This document shows, piece after piece, positions 1 to 7,027 of a DNA stretch of 64,000 bases (positions are counted from its first letter, which is position 1; each line of letters opens with the position of its first letter). The DNA comes from Cyanobium sp. ATX 6A2. Its GTDB lineage: Bacteria; Cyanobacteriota; Cyanobacteriia; PCC-6307; Cyanobiaceae. The translations under genes were made by a program, and so were the position numbers. The notes beneath the pieces are model-generated. The model was not told the origin of the DNA and searched no databases. It saw only the letters and a program-made list of their open reading frames with translations. The stretch covers positions 1-64,000 of the forward strand of contig NZ_JAGQCU010000001.1 of assembly GCF_024346355.1 (NCBI RefSeq). The letters are read 5' to 3'.

Positions 1-102
1 GAGCTGCTGCCGGCCTACCTGCGGATCTATAACGGCCGCAGGTGCCACATGGCCCTGGGTGGCCTCACCCCCCAGCAGCGTCTTGCTCAGCTGCAGGCAT
101 GA
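1..102 (+). mobile_element. IS481-type transposase, C-terminal fragment
   Basis: An open frame enters from the window edge and ends with TGA at 100-102 (33 residues seen). It contains a Y-N-x-R-R-x-H-x-A-L-G-G-L-T-P-Q-Q-R-L pattern, the typical end of the DDE integrase core in IS481/IS3-type transposases. The catalytic residues lie outside the window, so it is unclear whether the element is intact. The IS481 assignment rests on the short tail only. Confidence 0.7.
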
Positions 103-138
103 ACAACCTGGTGGGAAAGCACACCTAGCCACCTGGAA

Positions 139-330
139 GCCCAGGCCGAAAGCCTCCCCATCTTCATCGCTGCTCCCACCCTGGAGGATCTGCAGCACGA
201 GGCCCGCGAGGCCCTGATCGAGCACATCGGACCGGCCCATTGCACCTACCGCGTGCGGATCCGCCGCAACCAGAGCCAGCCCGTGAGCGCCATCCGGCCG
301 CTGCGGCGCCCGCCTGCGCTCTGCGGCTGA
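139..330 (+). pseudogene. Headless HicB/DUF1902-like fragment
   Basis: Directly behind the transposase tail, in the same frame, is an open stretch without a plausible start codon. Its peptide (AESLPIFIAAPTLEDLQHEA and onward, then a basic RVRIRR tail) resembles the second half of HicB/DUF1902-type antitoxin-like domains, where a W-V-A-E-x-x-x-L-P strand is followed by a helix. The N-terminal strand is missing, so this looks like a gene cut by the neighbouring insertion. The family assignment is by eye and weak; the open frame and missing start are plain. Confidence 0.35.
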
Positions 331-375
331 ACCACCCAGACTGTTCATCTGCCATGACCTGTGGACTGGGCAGCG

Positions 376-642
376 ATGCCGGATCCCCATTCCCCTGCTG
401 CCGGCCCCCAGCCGCTGGATCTGCCCGCCGGGGTGCATCAGCTGTGCAGCTGCGGCCGCAGCCGCCACGGCTGGTTCTGTGATGGCGCCCACCTGGGCAC
501 CGGCCGGGTGTCCTACGAACTGCGCCTGAGCGCACCCGCCACGGTGCTGCTGTGCGGTTGCGGCCACTCCCGCCGCTACCCCCTCTGCGACGGCAGCCAT
601 GACACGCCGGTGCGCCGGATCAGGTGGCAGTGGTGGGGATGA
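376..642 (+). CDS. CDGSH iron-sulfur domain protein
   Basis: The 88-residue product carries two CDGSH motifs, with ligands C24-x-C26...C35-D-G-A-H39 and C60-x-C62...C71-D-G-S-H75. Each matches the three-Cys, one-His ligand set that holds a [2Fe-2S] cluster in mitoNEET-type proteins. Tandem double-CDGSH proteins this short are common in bacteria and are taken to be soluble redox or cluster-transfer proteins; the partner is unknown. ATG at 376 is used; an in-frame GTG at 361 would add five residues. The gene ends four bases before the convergent J-domain gene. Confidence 0.85.
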   Translation: MPDPHSPAAGPQPLDLPAGVHQLCSCGRSRHGWFCDGAHLGTGRVSYELRLSAPATVLLCGCGHSRRYPLCDGSHDTPVRRIRWQWWG

Positions 643-646
643 CCCC

Positions 647-1081
647 TCAGCCCTCGCCCCGGCCCAGCAGCAGATCCCGGGCTGCGTTGATCGCCTGCAT
701 CGTGTCGTGGGCACCGCCACGGTCGGGATGATACTCTGCCGCCGCGTCCTTCCAGGCCCGGTTCACCTGATCTGCAGTGAGACGTCCTGAGAGGGGCAGG
801 TGCAGTCGCTGCCGGGCGAGGATTGCCTTCAGATCGGGATGCTTGCCCAGCGCTCCCCAGTCGGCACGGCTGAGACCTTTGCTGCGGCGCTTGCGCCGCC
901 GGCCGGCTGAATCTCGATTGCCACCGGGAGCGGCGAAACCCTTCACAGCCGGCTCCCGGCGCGGAGTCTTGTCGCCACCCGTATCGGCCCGACGCAGCGA
1001 GCCGGTAGAACTGGGAGCTTCGGCTGGGGGTGCCTCGGCTGGGGGTGCTTCGGATGGCGTCTCCATCACCGGCTGACGCAT
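647..1081 (-). CDS. J-domain-like protein
   Basis: The protein has 144 residues. The first ~70 are low-complexity: an E-A-P-P-A repeat, then a basic K/R-rich stretch. The C-terminal ~65 residues form a J-like domain with the hallmark H-P-D tripeptide in EYHPDRGG, followed by a helix (INAARDLLL). J-domains recruit and stimulate Hsp70 (DnaK). No Zn-finger or substrate-binding domain is present, so it is a class III-like J-protein with unknown client. The J-domain sits at the C-terminus, unlike DnaJ. An ATG at 1066 is an alternative start. Confidence 0.75.
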   Translation of the reverse strand: MRQPVMETPSEAPPAEAPPAEAPSSTGSLRRADTGGDKTPRREPAVKGFAAPGGNRDSAGRRRKRRSKGLSRADWGALGKHPDLKAILARQRLHLPLSGRLTADQVNRAWKDAAAEYHPDRGGAHDTMQAINAARDLLLGRGEG

Positions 1082-1250
1082 CGAGCCGCCAAGGTCAATC
1101 GACGTGTTGCACCATATCCCAATGCTGGCCCCGGAGGTGATGGGCTCTCGGACAGGCGATCAGCGGCTGCTGCAGGGCCCCAACGAGCTGGACGGCAGAG
1201 GGCAGAGCGGTGAGACTGGCGAGGAGTGGGTGGGGCGATGAGGGTGTGAT

Positions 1251-1493
1251 TCAGGTGAGATCCCAGCTGAGCTCTCCAGCGGTGATCTTCGAGAGCACCA
1301 ACTCCTGGTAGAGAGCCAGCTCCTGAGGAGTGATCTTTCCATCCGCCCAGGCTTGCATCTTGTAGGCCTCAATCTCAGAGCTTGAAATCACGCCGTCGGC
1401 GATCGCCCGCTCCAGAACAGCCCTCAGTTGTTCAAGATCCTTGAGCTCTTCGGGGTTGGGCTGCTGTTGCGCATTCGGACGTTCGATTTCCAT
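1251..1493 (-). CDS. Small acidic conserved hypothetical protein
   Basis: The product is an 80-residue, highly acidic, mostly helical protein with no membrane segment or signal peptide. It has an internal near-repeat of the type 'ADGxIssxEIxxY' and 'ADGKITPQELxLY', spaced about 24 residues apart, which looks like a pair of EF-hand-like or TerB-like helix-turn-helix units (D-G-x-I-(S/T)-x-x-E). No function can be assigned. Codon use fits the surrounding genome and the start is a normal ATG. Confidence 0.6.
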   Translation of the reverse strand: MEIERPNAQQQPNPEELKDLEQLRAVLERAIADGVISSSEIEAYKMQAWADGKITPQELALYQELVLSKITAGELSWDLT

Positions 1494-1858
1494 AGGGGAT
1501 CACCTGTCGGCGGAAGCTAGGGCCATCGAATCTAGAGATGTCCACAGGTTCATCCGCAGGTTTGTCTGCGGTTCCACGATCTTTCCGCTGGCCATGGCTT
1601 CCCTGGGGACGATCAGGATCTCCTCACCCCCATGGCGGCCTTGCCGGGGTTTCGGCTGCGACTGATCAGCACCCCTGAAGGGCCCATTGCTGCCCCGGCC
1701 GGCGGACCTTGTCCGCAGGGTTCCCCAAGCCCTCCAGGCAAGACTCACCTGACCACCACGGGGCCGCGCCGGCAGGGGGGACAACCGCAACCCCTTGACC
1801 GCCCGCAGAGACCCGTGGCGCTCGCCACCAGTCGCATGTGCTCCGTTACATCGCCATC
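1494..1858. other. Intergenic stretch, no supported gene
   Basis: About 365 bases between the small acidic protein and the abrB terminator. Frames are open on both strands, but their peptides are Arg/Pro-rich or lack family features, as expected from high GC. It probably holds the promoter of the 80-residue gene (minus strand). I see no RNA gene or repeat in it. Confidence 0.5.
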
Positions 1859-1887
1859 AAAAAAGGGCGCCCCTTCAAGGGCGCCCC
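1859..1887 (-). terminator. Intrinsic terminator of abrB
   Basis: On the minus strand, downstream of the abrB stop, GGGCGCCC pairs with a second GGGCGCCC across a short loop and is followed by six T residues (A-run at 1859-1864 on the plus strand). It lies about 30 bases beyond the stop codon, a classic rho-independent terminator. Confidence 0.85.
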
Positions 1888-1913
1888 CAGGTGGGTTGGC
1901 GGCCGCTGACGAC

Positions 1914-2279
1914 TCACTCGTCTTCGTCGGTGCCGCCGATGGGAAGGAGCTTGATCTGCTTGCGGCCCAGCTTGATCTCGAACTCATCGCCCGGCTCAAG
2001 ACCCAGCTGGGCGGTGTAGGCCTTGCCCACCAGCAGATTGCCGTTGAACTGCACCTTGGTAACGAAGCTGAGCTTGCGGCCACCCTTGCCGCGGCCCTGG
2101 CCGCTCTCTCCGAGGCTCACGCCCTTGGCTTCCAGCAGGGCCTCATAGAAGGCGGTGAAGTTCAGCCGTTCGCTGCCGTCCTTCTTGGTGCTCACATAGC
2201 CGCATTCGCGCACCAGTTCAGACTTGGTGGCGTCGCCGAGTTCCTTGACCTTGGCGAGCAGATCAGAGCCAGTGAGCAT
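1914..2279 (-). CDS. Cyanobacterial AbrB-type transcriptional regulator
   Basis: The 121-residue protein begins MLTGSDLLAKVKEL, the typical start of cyanobacterial AbrB proteins. It has a conserved N-terminal helical half (ECGY, NFTAFYEALLEAKG), then an AbrB-like C-terminal half (GNLLVGKAYTAQLGLEPGDE) and an acidic tail. In cyanobacteria these proteins bind DNA broadly and link carbon/nitrogen status to gene expression. The ATG at 2277-2279 is chosen because the frame stays open upstream only through a decayed nuclease gene, which would give a false N-terminal extension. It has its own strong terminator. Confidence 0.9.
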   Translation of the reverse strand: MLTGSDLLAKVKELGDATKSELVRECGYVSTKKDGSERLNFTAFYEALLEAKGVSLGESGQGRGKGGRKLSFVTKVQFNGNLLVGKAYTAQLGLEPGDEFEIKLGRKQIKLLPIGGTDEDE

Positions 2280-2329
2280 GGACTTTGGAAAAACTGTGCG
2301 TACCTTAACGCATAGCTGCTTGTGTGCAA

Positions 2330-2640
2330 TGGAGGCCCCCTGCTGTGGGCTCTCAGCGGCAGGTCTGCAACGCTGCATGCGCCACAGGTGGTGGAAGGAT
2401 GGCGCTGCACCGTTGTTGCGCCACGGCACCACCTGCCGGCGGCTGGGTCGATCCTCCGTCTGCGGATACGCCCAGTAGCCACAGCGATCCAGGTCACGGC
2501 GATAGGCAAACGCCTGGCCGTCCTCCACCATCGCCAGGCCGATGTTACCCTCCCGGAACACGGCCGCCACGCTGCAGCCATCAGACTTGTGTGAAGGCTC
2601 TGCCGTTGCAGTTGCAGGCCAGACGCACGGTGACCCGATG
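2330..2640 (-). pseudogene. Decayed staphylococcal-nuclease (thermonuclease) gene
   Basis: On the minus strand a fragment reads HRVTVRLACN, matching the 'V-R-L-(A/I)-x-I-D-A-P-E' strand of SNase domains, then runs into a stop. A second fragment in another frame (about 2570 to 2370) reads AAVFREGNIGLAMVEDGQAFAYRR and later R-C...A-Y...S-R-R-x-V-x-x-W, the SNase 'N-(L/I)-x-L-V-x-x-G-x-A-(W/F)-x-Y-R' core and C-terminal helix. The catalytic-site region between them is missing and the C-terminal end is garbled. It is a remnant, and runs in frame into abrB. Confidence 0.65.
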
Positions 2641-2721
2641 CAATCTGGGGCGCTTCACGGGCAGTGTCCTGAAGGGCTTGTGGATCGGTGCGGTACGTTC
2701 CCGCCAGACGGGGGCTGAAGA

Positions 2722-3714
2722 GTGCTGGAGCGGTTCACCGTGCTGTTCCCCCTCTGGACCGTGGTGGGGGTGGCTCTGGCGCTGCCATTTCCCTGGCTGT
2801 TCACCTGGATGCAGGGCCCGCTGATCGTGCTGGCCCTGGCGGTTGTCATGCTCGGCATGGGCCTGGAGCTGAAGACAGCCGATTTCCGGCGGGTGCTGGG
2901 CAATCCCCAGCCGGCCGCCCTGGGCGTGGTCGCTCAGTTCGCCGTGATGCCGGCCCTGGCCGCGGGTGTGGCCTGGGGGCTACGCCTCGAGCCGCCCCTG
3001 GCGGTGGGGCTGATCCTGGTGGGCTGCTGTCCTGGCGGAACCGCCAGCAACGTGGTGAGCCTGATCGCCCGGGCCGATGTGGCCCTCTCGGTGGTGATGA
3101 CCACCGTGAGCACCCTGGCGGCGGTACTGCTCACCCCGGCGCTCACCGGCCTGCTGGCCGGTCGCTACGTGCCCGTGGACGGCTGGAGGCTGTTGCTTGA
3201 CGTGTTGCAGGTGGTGCTGCTGCCGGTGGCCGCCGGCATTGCCCTCAAGCGGGGTGCGCCGCGCCTGGCCCGCTCGCTGGCACCCGTGATGCCAGCGCTG
3301 GCGGTGCTGGCGATCGTGCTGATCGTGGCCAGCATCGTCGGCAGCCAGCGGCAGGCCCTGCTGGACCAGGGCCCCCTGCTGCTGCTGGCGGCCCTGCTGC
3401 TGCACGGCTGCGGTTTCCTGCTCGGCTGGCTGATCCCGGCGGCGGCGGGCCAGCCGGCCGCGGTACGGCGCACGCTGAGCATCGAGGTGGGCATGCAGAA
3501 CTCTGGCCTGGCGGTGGTGCTGGCCCGCTCGGCGTTCGCCGCCTCTCCGCTCACGGCGCTGCCCGGCGCCATCTCTGCGGTGGTGCACGCCGTGCTCGGC
3601 AGCCTGCTGGCCAGTTGCTGGCGGCTGGAGGGCTCGCGACTCAGCAGGTCGTCGAAGCTCAGCGACTCTGATCGGCCACCAGCAGCAGACCGCCCACGAT
3701 CGCCAGGTTCTTGA
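2722..3714 (+). CDS. Bile acid:sodium symporter (BASS) family transporter
   Basis: The 330-residue integral membrane protein has about nine or ten hydrophobic helices. It carries BASS-family features: an early MLGMGLEL motif, the G-x-x-L-V-G-C-C-P-G-G-T-A-S-N-V-V cross-over region near residues 90-110, and a later E-V-G-M-Q-N-S-G-L-A segment with the conserved Glu, Gln and Asn of the sodium sites. Plant and cyanobacterial relatives carry organic acids (pyruvate and others) with Na+; the substrate here cannot be read. Start is GTG. The 3' end overlaps the convergent DoxX gene by 56 bases. Confidence 0.85.
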   Translation: MLERFTVLFPLWTVVGVALALPFPWLFTWMQGPLIVLALAVVMLGMGLELKTADFRRVLGNPQPAALGVVAQFAVMPALAAGVAWGLRLEPPLAVGLILVGCCPGGTASNVVSLIARADVALSVVMTTVSTLAAVLLTPALTGLLAGRYVPVDGWRLLLDVLQVVLLPVAAGIALKRGAPRLARSLAPVMPALAVLAIVLIVASIVGSQRQALLDQGPLLLLAALLLHGCGFLLGWLIPAAAGQPAAVRRTLSIEVGMQNSGLAVVLARSAFAASPLTALPGAISAVVHAVLGSLLASCWRLEGSRLSRSSKLSDSDRPPAADRPRSPGS

Positions 3715-4060
3715 GCAGCTGAATGCGCTCGGCCGGATCGCCCACATCTCCGTGGAAGAGGAAGCTCGTGGGCACCAGGAACAGCAGCAGCAACACCGCC
3801 CCGAGCCGTGCCTTCCAACCACTGATCACCAGCGCGGAACCAACGGCCATCAGCGCCATCGCCATCACCAGCAGCACCGGGGCCAGTGGCAGTCCCTTGG
3901 CGGCGATGGCGCGGGCAGGTCCGGCAAAGGCGGTGAGTTTGCCGATCAGCGACTGGATGAACACCAGACACAACAGCACCCGGGCGATGCGGTTCAGCAG
4001 CGACGGTGCAGCGGTGTGATCAGGGGTGTGATCAGCGGTGTGATCAGGCATCGGGGCCAT
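3659..4060 (-). CDS. DoxX family membrane protein
   Basis: The product is about 133 residues with four hydrophobic helices and the DoxX-type pattern: R-x-x-L-C-L-V-F-I-x-S-L-x-G-K near the first helix, a G-L-P-L-A segment, and a final N-L-A-(I/L)-x-G-G-L-L-L helix. DoxX proteins are small membrane proteins tied to redox or oxidative stress; the role here is unknown. The N-terminal tail is PDHTADHTPDHTA, encoded by three 12-base repeats. ATG at 4060 is chosen; ATGs at 4087 and 4051 are alternatives. The 3' end lies inside the end of the BASS gene. Confidence 0.75.
   Translation of the reverse strand: MAPMPDHTADHTPDHTAAPSLLNRIARVLLCLVFIQSLIGKLTAFAGPARAIAAKGLPLAPVLLVMAMALMAVGSALVISGWKARLGAVLLLLFLVPTSFLFHGDVGDPAERIQLLKNLAIVGGLLLVADQSR
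4012..4047. repeat. Three 12-bp tandem repeats in the DoxX N-terminus
   Basis: GGTGTGATCAGS occurs three times in a row on the plus strand and encodes the DHT(A/P) repeats of the DoxX leader. It is in-frame (12 bp) and can change copy number without frameshift. Confidence 0.8.
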
Positions 4061-4121
4061 GGTGCTCTCGGCCCACTCTGCTCCCATCGCCTCAGCGGTG
4101 CTCCGGTCAGTGGCGCACCGG

Positions 4122-4526
4122 TCAGCGGCGCACCGGCACCACCTTCAGGCCGATAGGAGCCAGGGCGATCAGGGCCAGCTTGATGTGCTGGATGCCGAAG
4201 GGAATTCCCACGATGGTCACGAAACAGGCCAGGGCAGAGCCGAGATGGCCGATCGCCAGCCACCAGCCCGCCAGTAGAAACCACACCACGTTGCCGATCA
4301 GGCCGAGGGGTCCGGTGCCGAAATCACCGTGGCCCGTGAGCTCACGCCGGCTCACCGCCTCATAGCCCACCGGCCAGAAGGAGAAGTTGCCGATCACAAA
4401 GCAGGCGCGCGCCCAGGGAAGGCCCACGATTGTGATCGCCGCCACCAGGCCGGCCAGCCACCAGCCCAGGCCCATCACAAAGCCACCCAGCACAAACCAC
4501 AGAACGTTGAGCAGAAATCCGATCAC
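4122..4526 (-). CDS. YccF domain membrane protein
   Basis: The 134-residue protein has two copies of the YccF domain: first FLLNVLWFVLGG...GLPWARACF, second LIGNVVWFLLAGWW...VGIPFGIQHIKLA. Both halves share the N-x-(L/V)-W-F-(V/L)-L-x-G start and the G-(L/I)-P-(W/F) end. YccF proteins are inner-membrane proteins of unknown activity. A GTG at 4524-4526 is the best start because the homology begins there. It is transcribed divergently from the antiporter, whose ATG is only 12 bases away, so the two promoters must overlap each other or the opposing coding sequences. Confidence 0.8.
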   Translation of the reverse strand: MIGFLLNVLWFVLGGFVMGLGWWLAGLVAAITIVGLPWARACFVIGNFSFWPVGYEAVSRRELTGHGDFGTGPLGLIGNVVWFLLAGWWLAIGHLGSALACFVTIVGIPFGIQHIKLALIALAPIGLKVVPVRR

Positions 4527-4538
4527 GGGCAGCCAGTG

Positions 4539-6206
4539 ATGTCCATCAACGCGCTGATCCTGGCGGCGGCGCTGCTGCTGCTGCTGGGGATCGCATCGAG
4601 CAAGTTTGCGGCCCGCCTGGGGATGCCCGTGCTGGTGCTGTTCCTCGGCGTTGGCATGCTGGCTGGATCGGAGGGGCTGGCCCGCATCCCGTTTGAGAAC
4701 TATGCCCTCGCCAACAGCCTGGGGAGCGTGGCGCTGGCGTTGATCCTGTTCGATGGCGGGTTGCGTACCCCGCTCGACGCCCTGGCGCTGGCCTGGCGGC
4801 CGGCCCTGGCGCTCTCCACCGTGGGGGTGCTGCTCACCTCGGCACTCACGGGCCTGGCGGCGTCCTGGGTGCTTGGGCTGCCGCTCCCCCAGGGACTGCT
4901 GCTCGGCAGCATCGTGGGCTCCACGGACGCCGCCGCCGTGTTCTCGGTGCTGCGCACCAGTGGCCTGAAACTGCCGGATCGGCTCACGGCCACGCTCGAG
5001 GTGGAGAGCGGATCGAATGATCCGATGGCGATCTTCCTCACCCTCGCCCTGGTGGGCATGATCGTGGGAGACACCGGCTCCCTGACGGACCTGGCGCTGC
5101 TCTTCCTGGTGCAGTTCGGGGTGGGAGGCCTGGTGGGGGTGGGCGTGGGCCGGCTGGCGGCCCGGGCCATCAACCGGATCAACCTCAACTATCCGGGGCT
5201 CTATCCCCTGCTGGCGCTCTCCTTCGCGCTGCTGGCCTTCGGGCTGGCGGCGGTGCTCCAGGGCAGCGGCTTTCTGGCGGTGTACCTGGCCGGAATCGTG
5301 CTGGGGAACAGCACGATCGTGTTCCGCGCCGGGATCTTTCTGTTTCACGACGCCGTCGCCTGGCTCAGCCAGATTGCGCTGTTCGTGATGCTCGGCCTGC
5401 TCAGCTTCCCCAGCCGTCTGCTGGCTGTGGCGGGGGAAGGGCTGCTGATCGCCCTGGTGCTGACCGTTCTGGGACGCCCCCTCGCCGTGGCCGTGTCGCT
5501 GCTGCCGTTTCGCTTCCGGCCCCGGGAACTCACCCTCCTCTCCTGGGTGGGGCTGAAGGGGGCCGTGCCGATCACCCTGGCCACCTTTCCGCTGATGGCG
5601 GGGGTACCCCAGAGCCAGATCATCTTCAACGCTGTGTTCTTCGTGGTGCTCATCTCCGCCATCACGCAGGGATGGTCACTTCCGGTGGTGGCCCGCTGGC
5701 TCCGGCTCGGGCGGCCGGCCGACCCCACGCCGGCGCTCTCGGTGGAGATCAACGCCCTGCGCCAGGTGGACGGCGACATCGTGGACTACACCGTGCAGCC
5801 CCAGGCGCGGGTGGCGGGCCAGCAGCTGTGCGACCTGCCGCTCCCCAACGGCGTGCTGGTGTCGCTGATCCTGCGCGGCAGGAGCCTGATCATGCCCCGC
5901 GGCTCCACCGCCCTGCTGCCTGGTGACCACGTGTTCATGGCCCTGCGCAGCCGGCTACAGCCGCTGATTGATCGCCTGTTTGAGCAGCAGGACAGCACAC
6001 CACCATCCCTGCCCGCCGGGGTGGCGATGGTGTTCAGGGGAGCCAGCACGGTGGGCGAGTTGGAGCGGTTCTTCGCCATCACGCTGCCGGCCGCCCCTGA
6101 GGACCGCCTCAGCACCTTGCTCCGGGATGGATCCCAGCGCCAACACGGGGACTTCCGTGTGGAGCGGGCCCAGGAGCCTGATGGGGTGAGGCTCACCTGC
6201 CCCTGA
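4539..6206 (+). CDS. CPA1-type potassium/sodium:proton antiporter with TrkA-C domain
   Basis: The 555-residue protein has a Na_H_Exchanger membrane domain of about 12 helices over residues 1-400. Signatures are LILFDGGLRT, GSIVGSTDAAAVFSVLR, ESGSNDPMAIFLT (paired N-D of the ion site) and WVGLKGAVPITLAT. A cytoplasmic TrkA-C-like domain follows (about 425-500: VDYTVQP, GVLVSLILRG, L-L-P-G-D-H-V), then a small CorC-like end. This layout matches NhaP2/CvrA K+/H+ antiporters. It probably exports K+ or Na+ against protons; ion specificity cannot be read. Convergent with the gene at 6219. Confidence 0.9.
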   Translation: MSINALILAAALLLLLGIASSKFAARLGMPVLVLFLGVGMLAGSEGLARIPFENYALANSLGSVALALILFDGGLRTPLDALALAWRPALALSTVGVLLTSALTGLAASWVLGLPLPQGLLLGSIVGSTDAAAVFSVLRTSGLKLPDRLTATLEVESGSNDPMAIFLTLALVGMIVGDTGSLTDLALLFLVQFGVGGLVGVGVGRLAARAINRINLNYPGLYPLLALSFALLAFGLAAVLQGSGFLAVYLAGIVLGNSTIVFRAGIFLFHDAVAWLSQIALFVMLGLLSFPSRLLAVAGEGLLIALVLTVLGRPLAVAVSLLPFRFRPRELTLLSWVGLKGAVPITLATFPLMAGVPQSQIIFNAVFFVVLISAITQGWSLPVVARWLRLGRPADPTPALSVEINALRQVDGDIVDYTVQPQARVAGQQLCDLPLPNGVLVSLILRGRSLIMPRGSTALLPGDHVFMALRSRLQPLIDRLFEQQDSTPPSLPAGVAMVFRGASTVGELERFFAITLPAAPEDRLSTLLRDGSQRQHGDFRVERAQEPDGVRLTCP

Positions 6207-6218
6207 AGAGGCGGGCGA

Positions 6219-6506
6219 TCAGGCCGCCATGGGCGGAATGGCGGTGTCAGCGGGCTCCAGCGCTTCCCAGAGCTTGCGGTAGGCCGCCGTGTGCAGGGCA
6301 CTCCAGGGACGGGAGGCCGGATGGCGTGCTGCGACCCTGCGCGCCAGGTCGTCACGGCTGACGGGCACCACCCCCAGGCCCAAAACCGCCAGGGCCGCCT
6401 TGACATCGGCTGAAGCACCCATCAGCTGGAACCCGGTGAAAACCGACCACTGTGCGTCACTCTCGCGGCTGGGCAGGGCCGGCGCAAGCGACTCCACCAG
6501 AAGCAT
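6219..6506 (-). CDS. Conserved hypothetical protein
   Basis: The product has 95 residues from the ATG at 6504-6506 (MLLVESLAP). It is soluble, with a helical middle (ADVKAALAVLGL, RDDLARRVAAR) and an aromatic-rich C-terminal helix (AYRKLWEALEP). It resembles small unknown proteins seen in picocyanobacteria, and I cannot assign a family. A longer frame upstream is rejected because its peptide looks random. Its 3' end is 12 bases from the antiporter's. Confidence 0.55.
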   Translation of the reverse strand: MLLVESLAPALPSRESDAQWSVFTGFQLMGASADVKAALAVLGLGVVPVSRDDLARRVAARHPASRPWSALHTAAYRKLWEALEPADTAIPPMAA

Positions 6507-6687
6507 CCCGGCCCCGCCGCCCCACCGGCACGGATCCAACAAATTTTTCTGTGCCGTAAAACCCGCCAGCCGCCGTAGCAACCGCTACAGATTAGCTAGA
6601 TTGGCTTCACGTTGATCCACCTTCAAGCGGGTGGACGCAGTCAGATCCACGTCAGGCAACGGGGACGCGGGCACTGTGGAGACCCTG
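6507..6687. promoter_or_regulatory. Divergent promoter region
   Basis: This 181-base gap separates two divergent small genes. It is locally AT-rich (6540-6610). It holds an inverted repeat GTAGC-AACC-GCTAC and, just after it, TTAGCTAGATT, a plausible -10 region (TAGATT) for the plus-strand gene, which would give a leader of about 80 bases. Confidence 0.35.
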
Positions 6688-6867
6688 ATGAACGTTCTCG
6701 ATCTGATCAGAACCAAGCTCATCAAGCAGAAGCGTCTCAATGACGCCCAATTCCTGATGGCCAAGTCGTACCGCGGCGTGCCCTACGTGGACGCCCACCA
6801 CGACGACCCCCCCCAGCAGGCCAAGACCAAACATCTCACCTACCGGGGCCAGAGCTACGACCACTGA
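6688..6867 (+). CDS. DUF4278 family small protein
   Basis: The product has 59 residues and starts at the ATG at 6688. The C-terminal HLTYRGQSYDH matches the DUF4278 signature 'L-T-Y-R-G-x-x-Y', and an earlier SYRGVPY is a second copy. DUF4278 proteins are short, mostly cyanobacterial and of unknown function, and are often in stress-induced sets. The N-terminal half is a basic amphipathic helix (DLIRTKLIKQKRL). A hairpin terminator follows 60 bases downstream. Confidence 0.7.
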   Translation: MNVLDLIRTKLIKQKRLNDAQFLMAKSYRGVPYVDAHHDDPPQQAKTKHLTYRGQSYDH

Positions 6868-6927
6868 GGCGGCCCACTGCCTCCCGCAGGCTCCGTAGCC
6901 AGCAGCCCTTGCGGGCAGGGTTCAACA

Positions 6928-6957
6928 GGCCAGCCGGGGCACCCTGGCTGGCCTTTG
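6928..6957 (+). terminator. Probable intrinsic terminator
   Basis: GGCCAGCCGGGG pairs with CCCTGGCTGGCC around a very short loop and is followed by TTTG. The stem is strong but the T-run is short, so termination may be incomplete. Confidence 0.55.
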
Positions 6958-7027
6958 TCCTGGCGGCGCCGCGAACCATGCCAATTCGGTGGGTCGGCCC
7001 GATGCTGGGCCCAGGAGCTGGCACGCC

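Noticed and set aside
1500-1790. Minus-strand frame of about 96 residues
   Set aside because: No family features, Arg/Pro-rich start, and nothing to distinguish it from chance.
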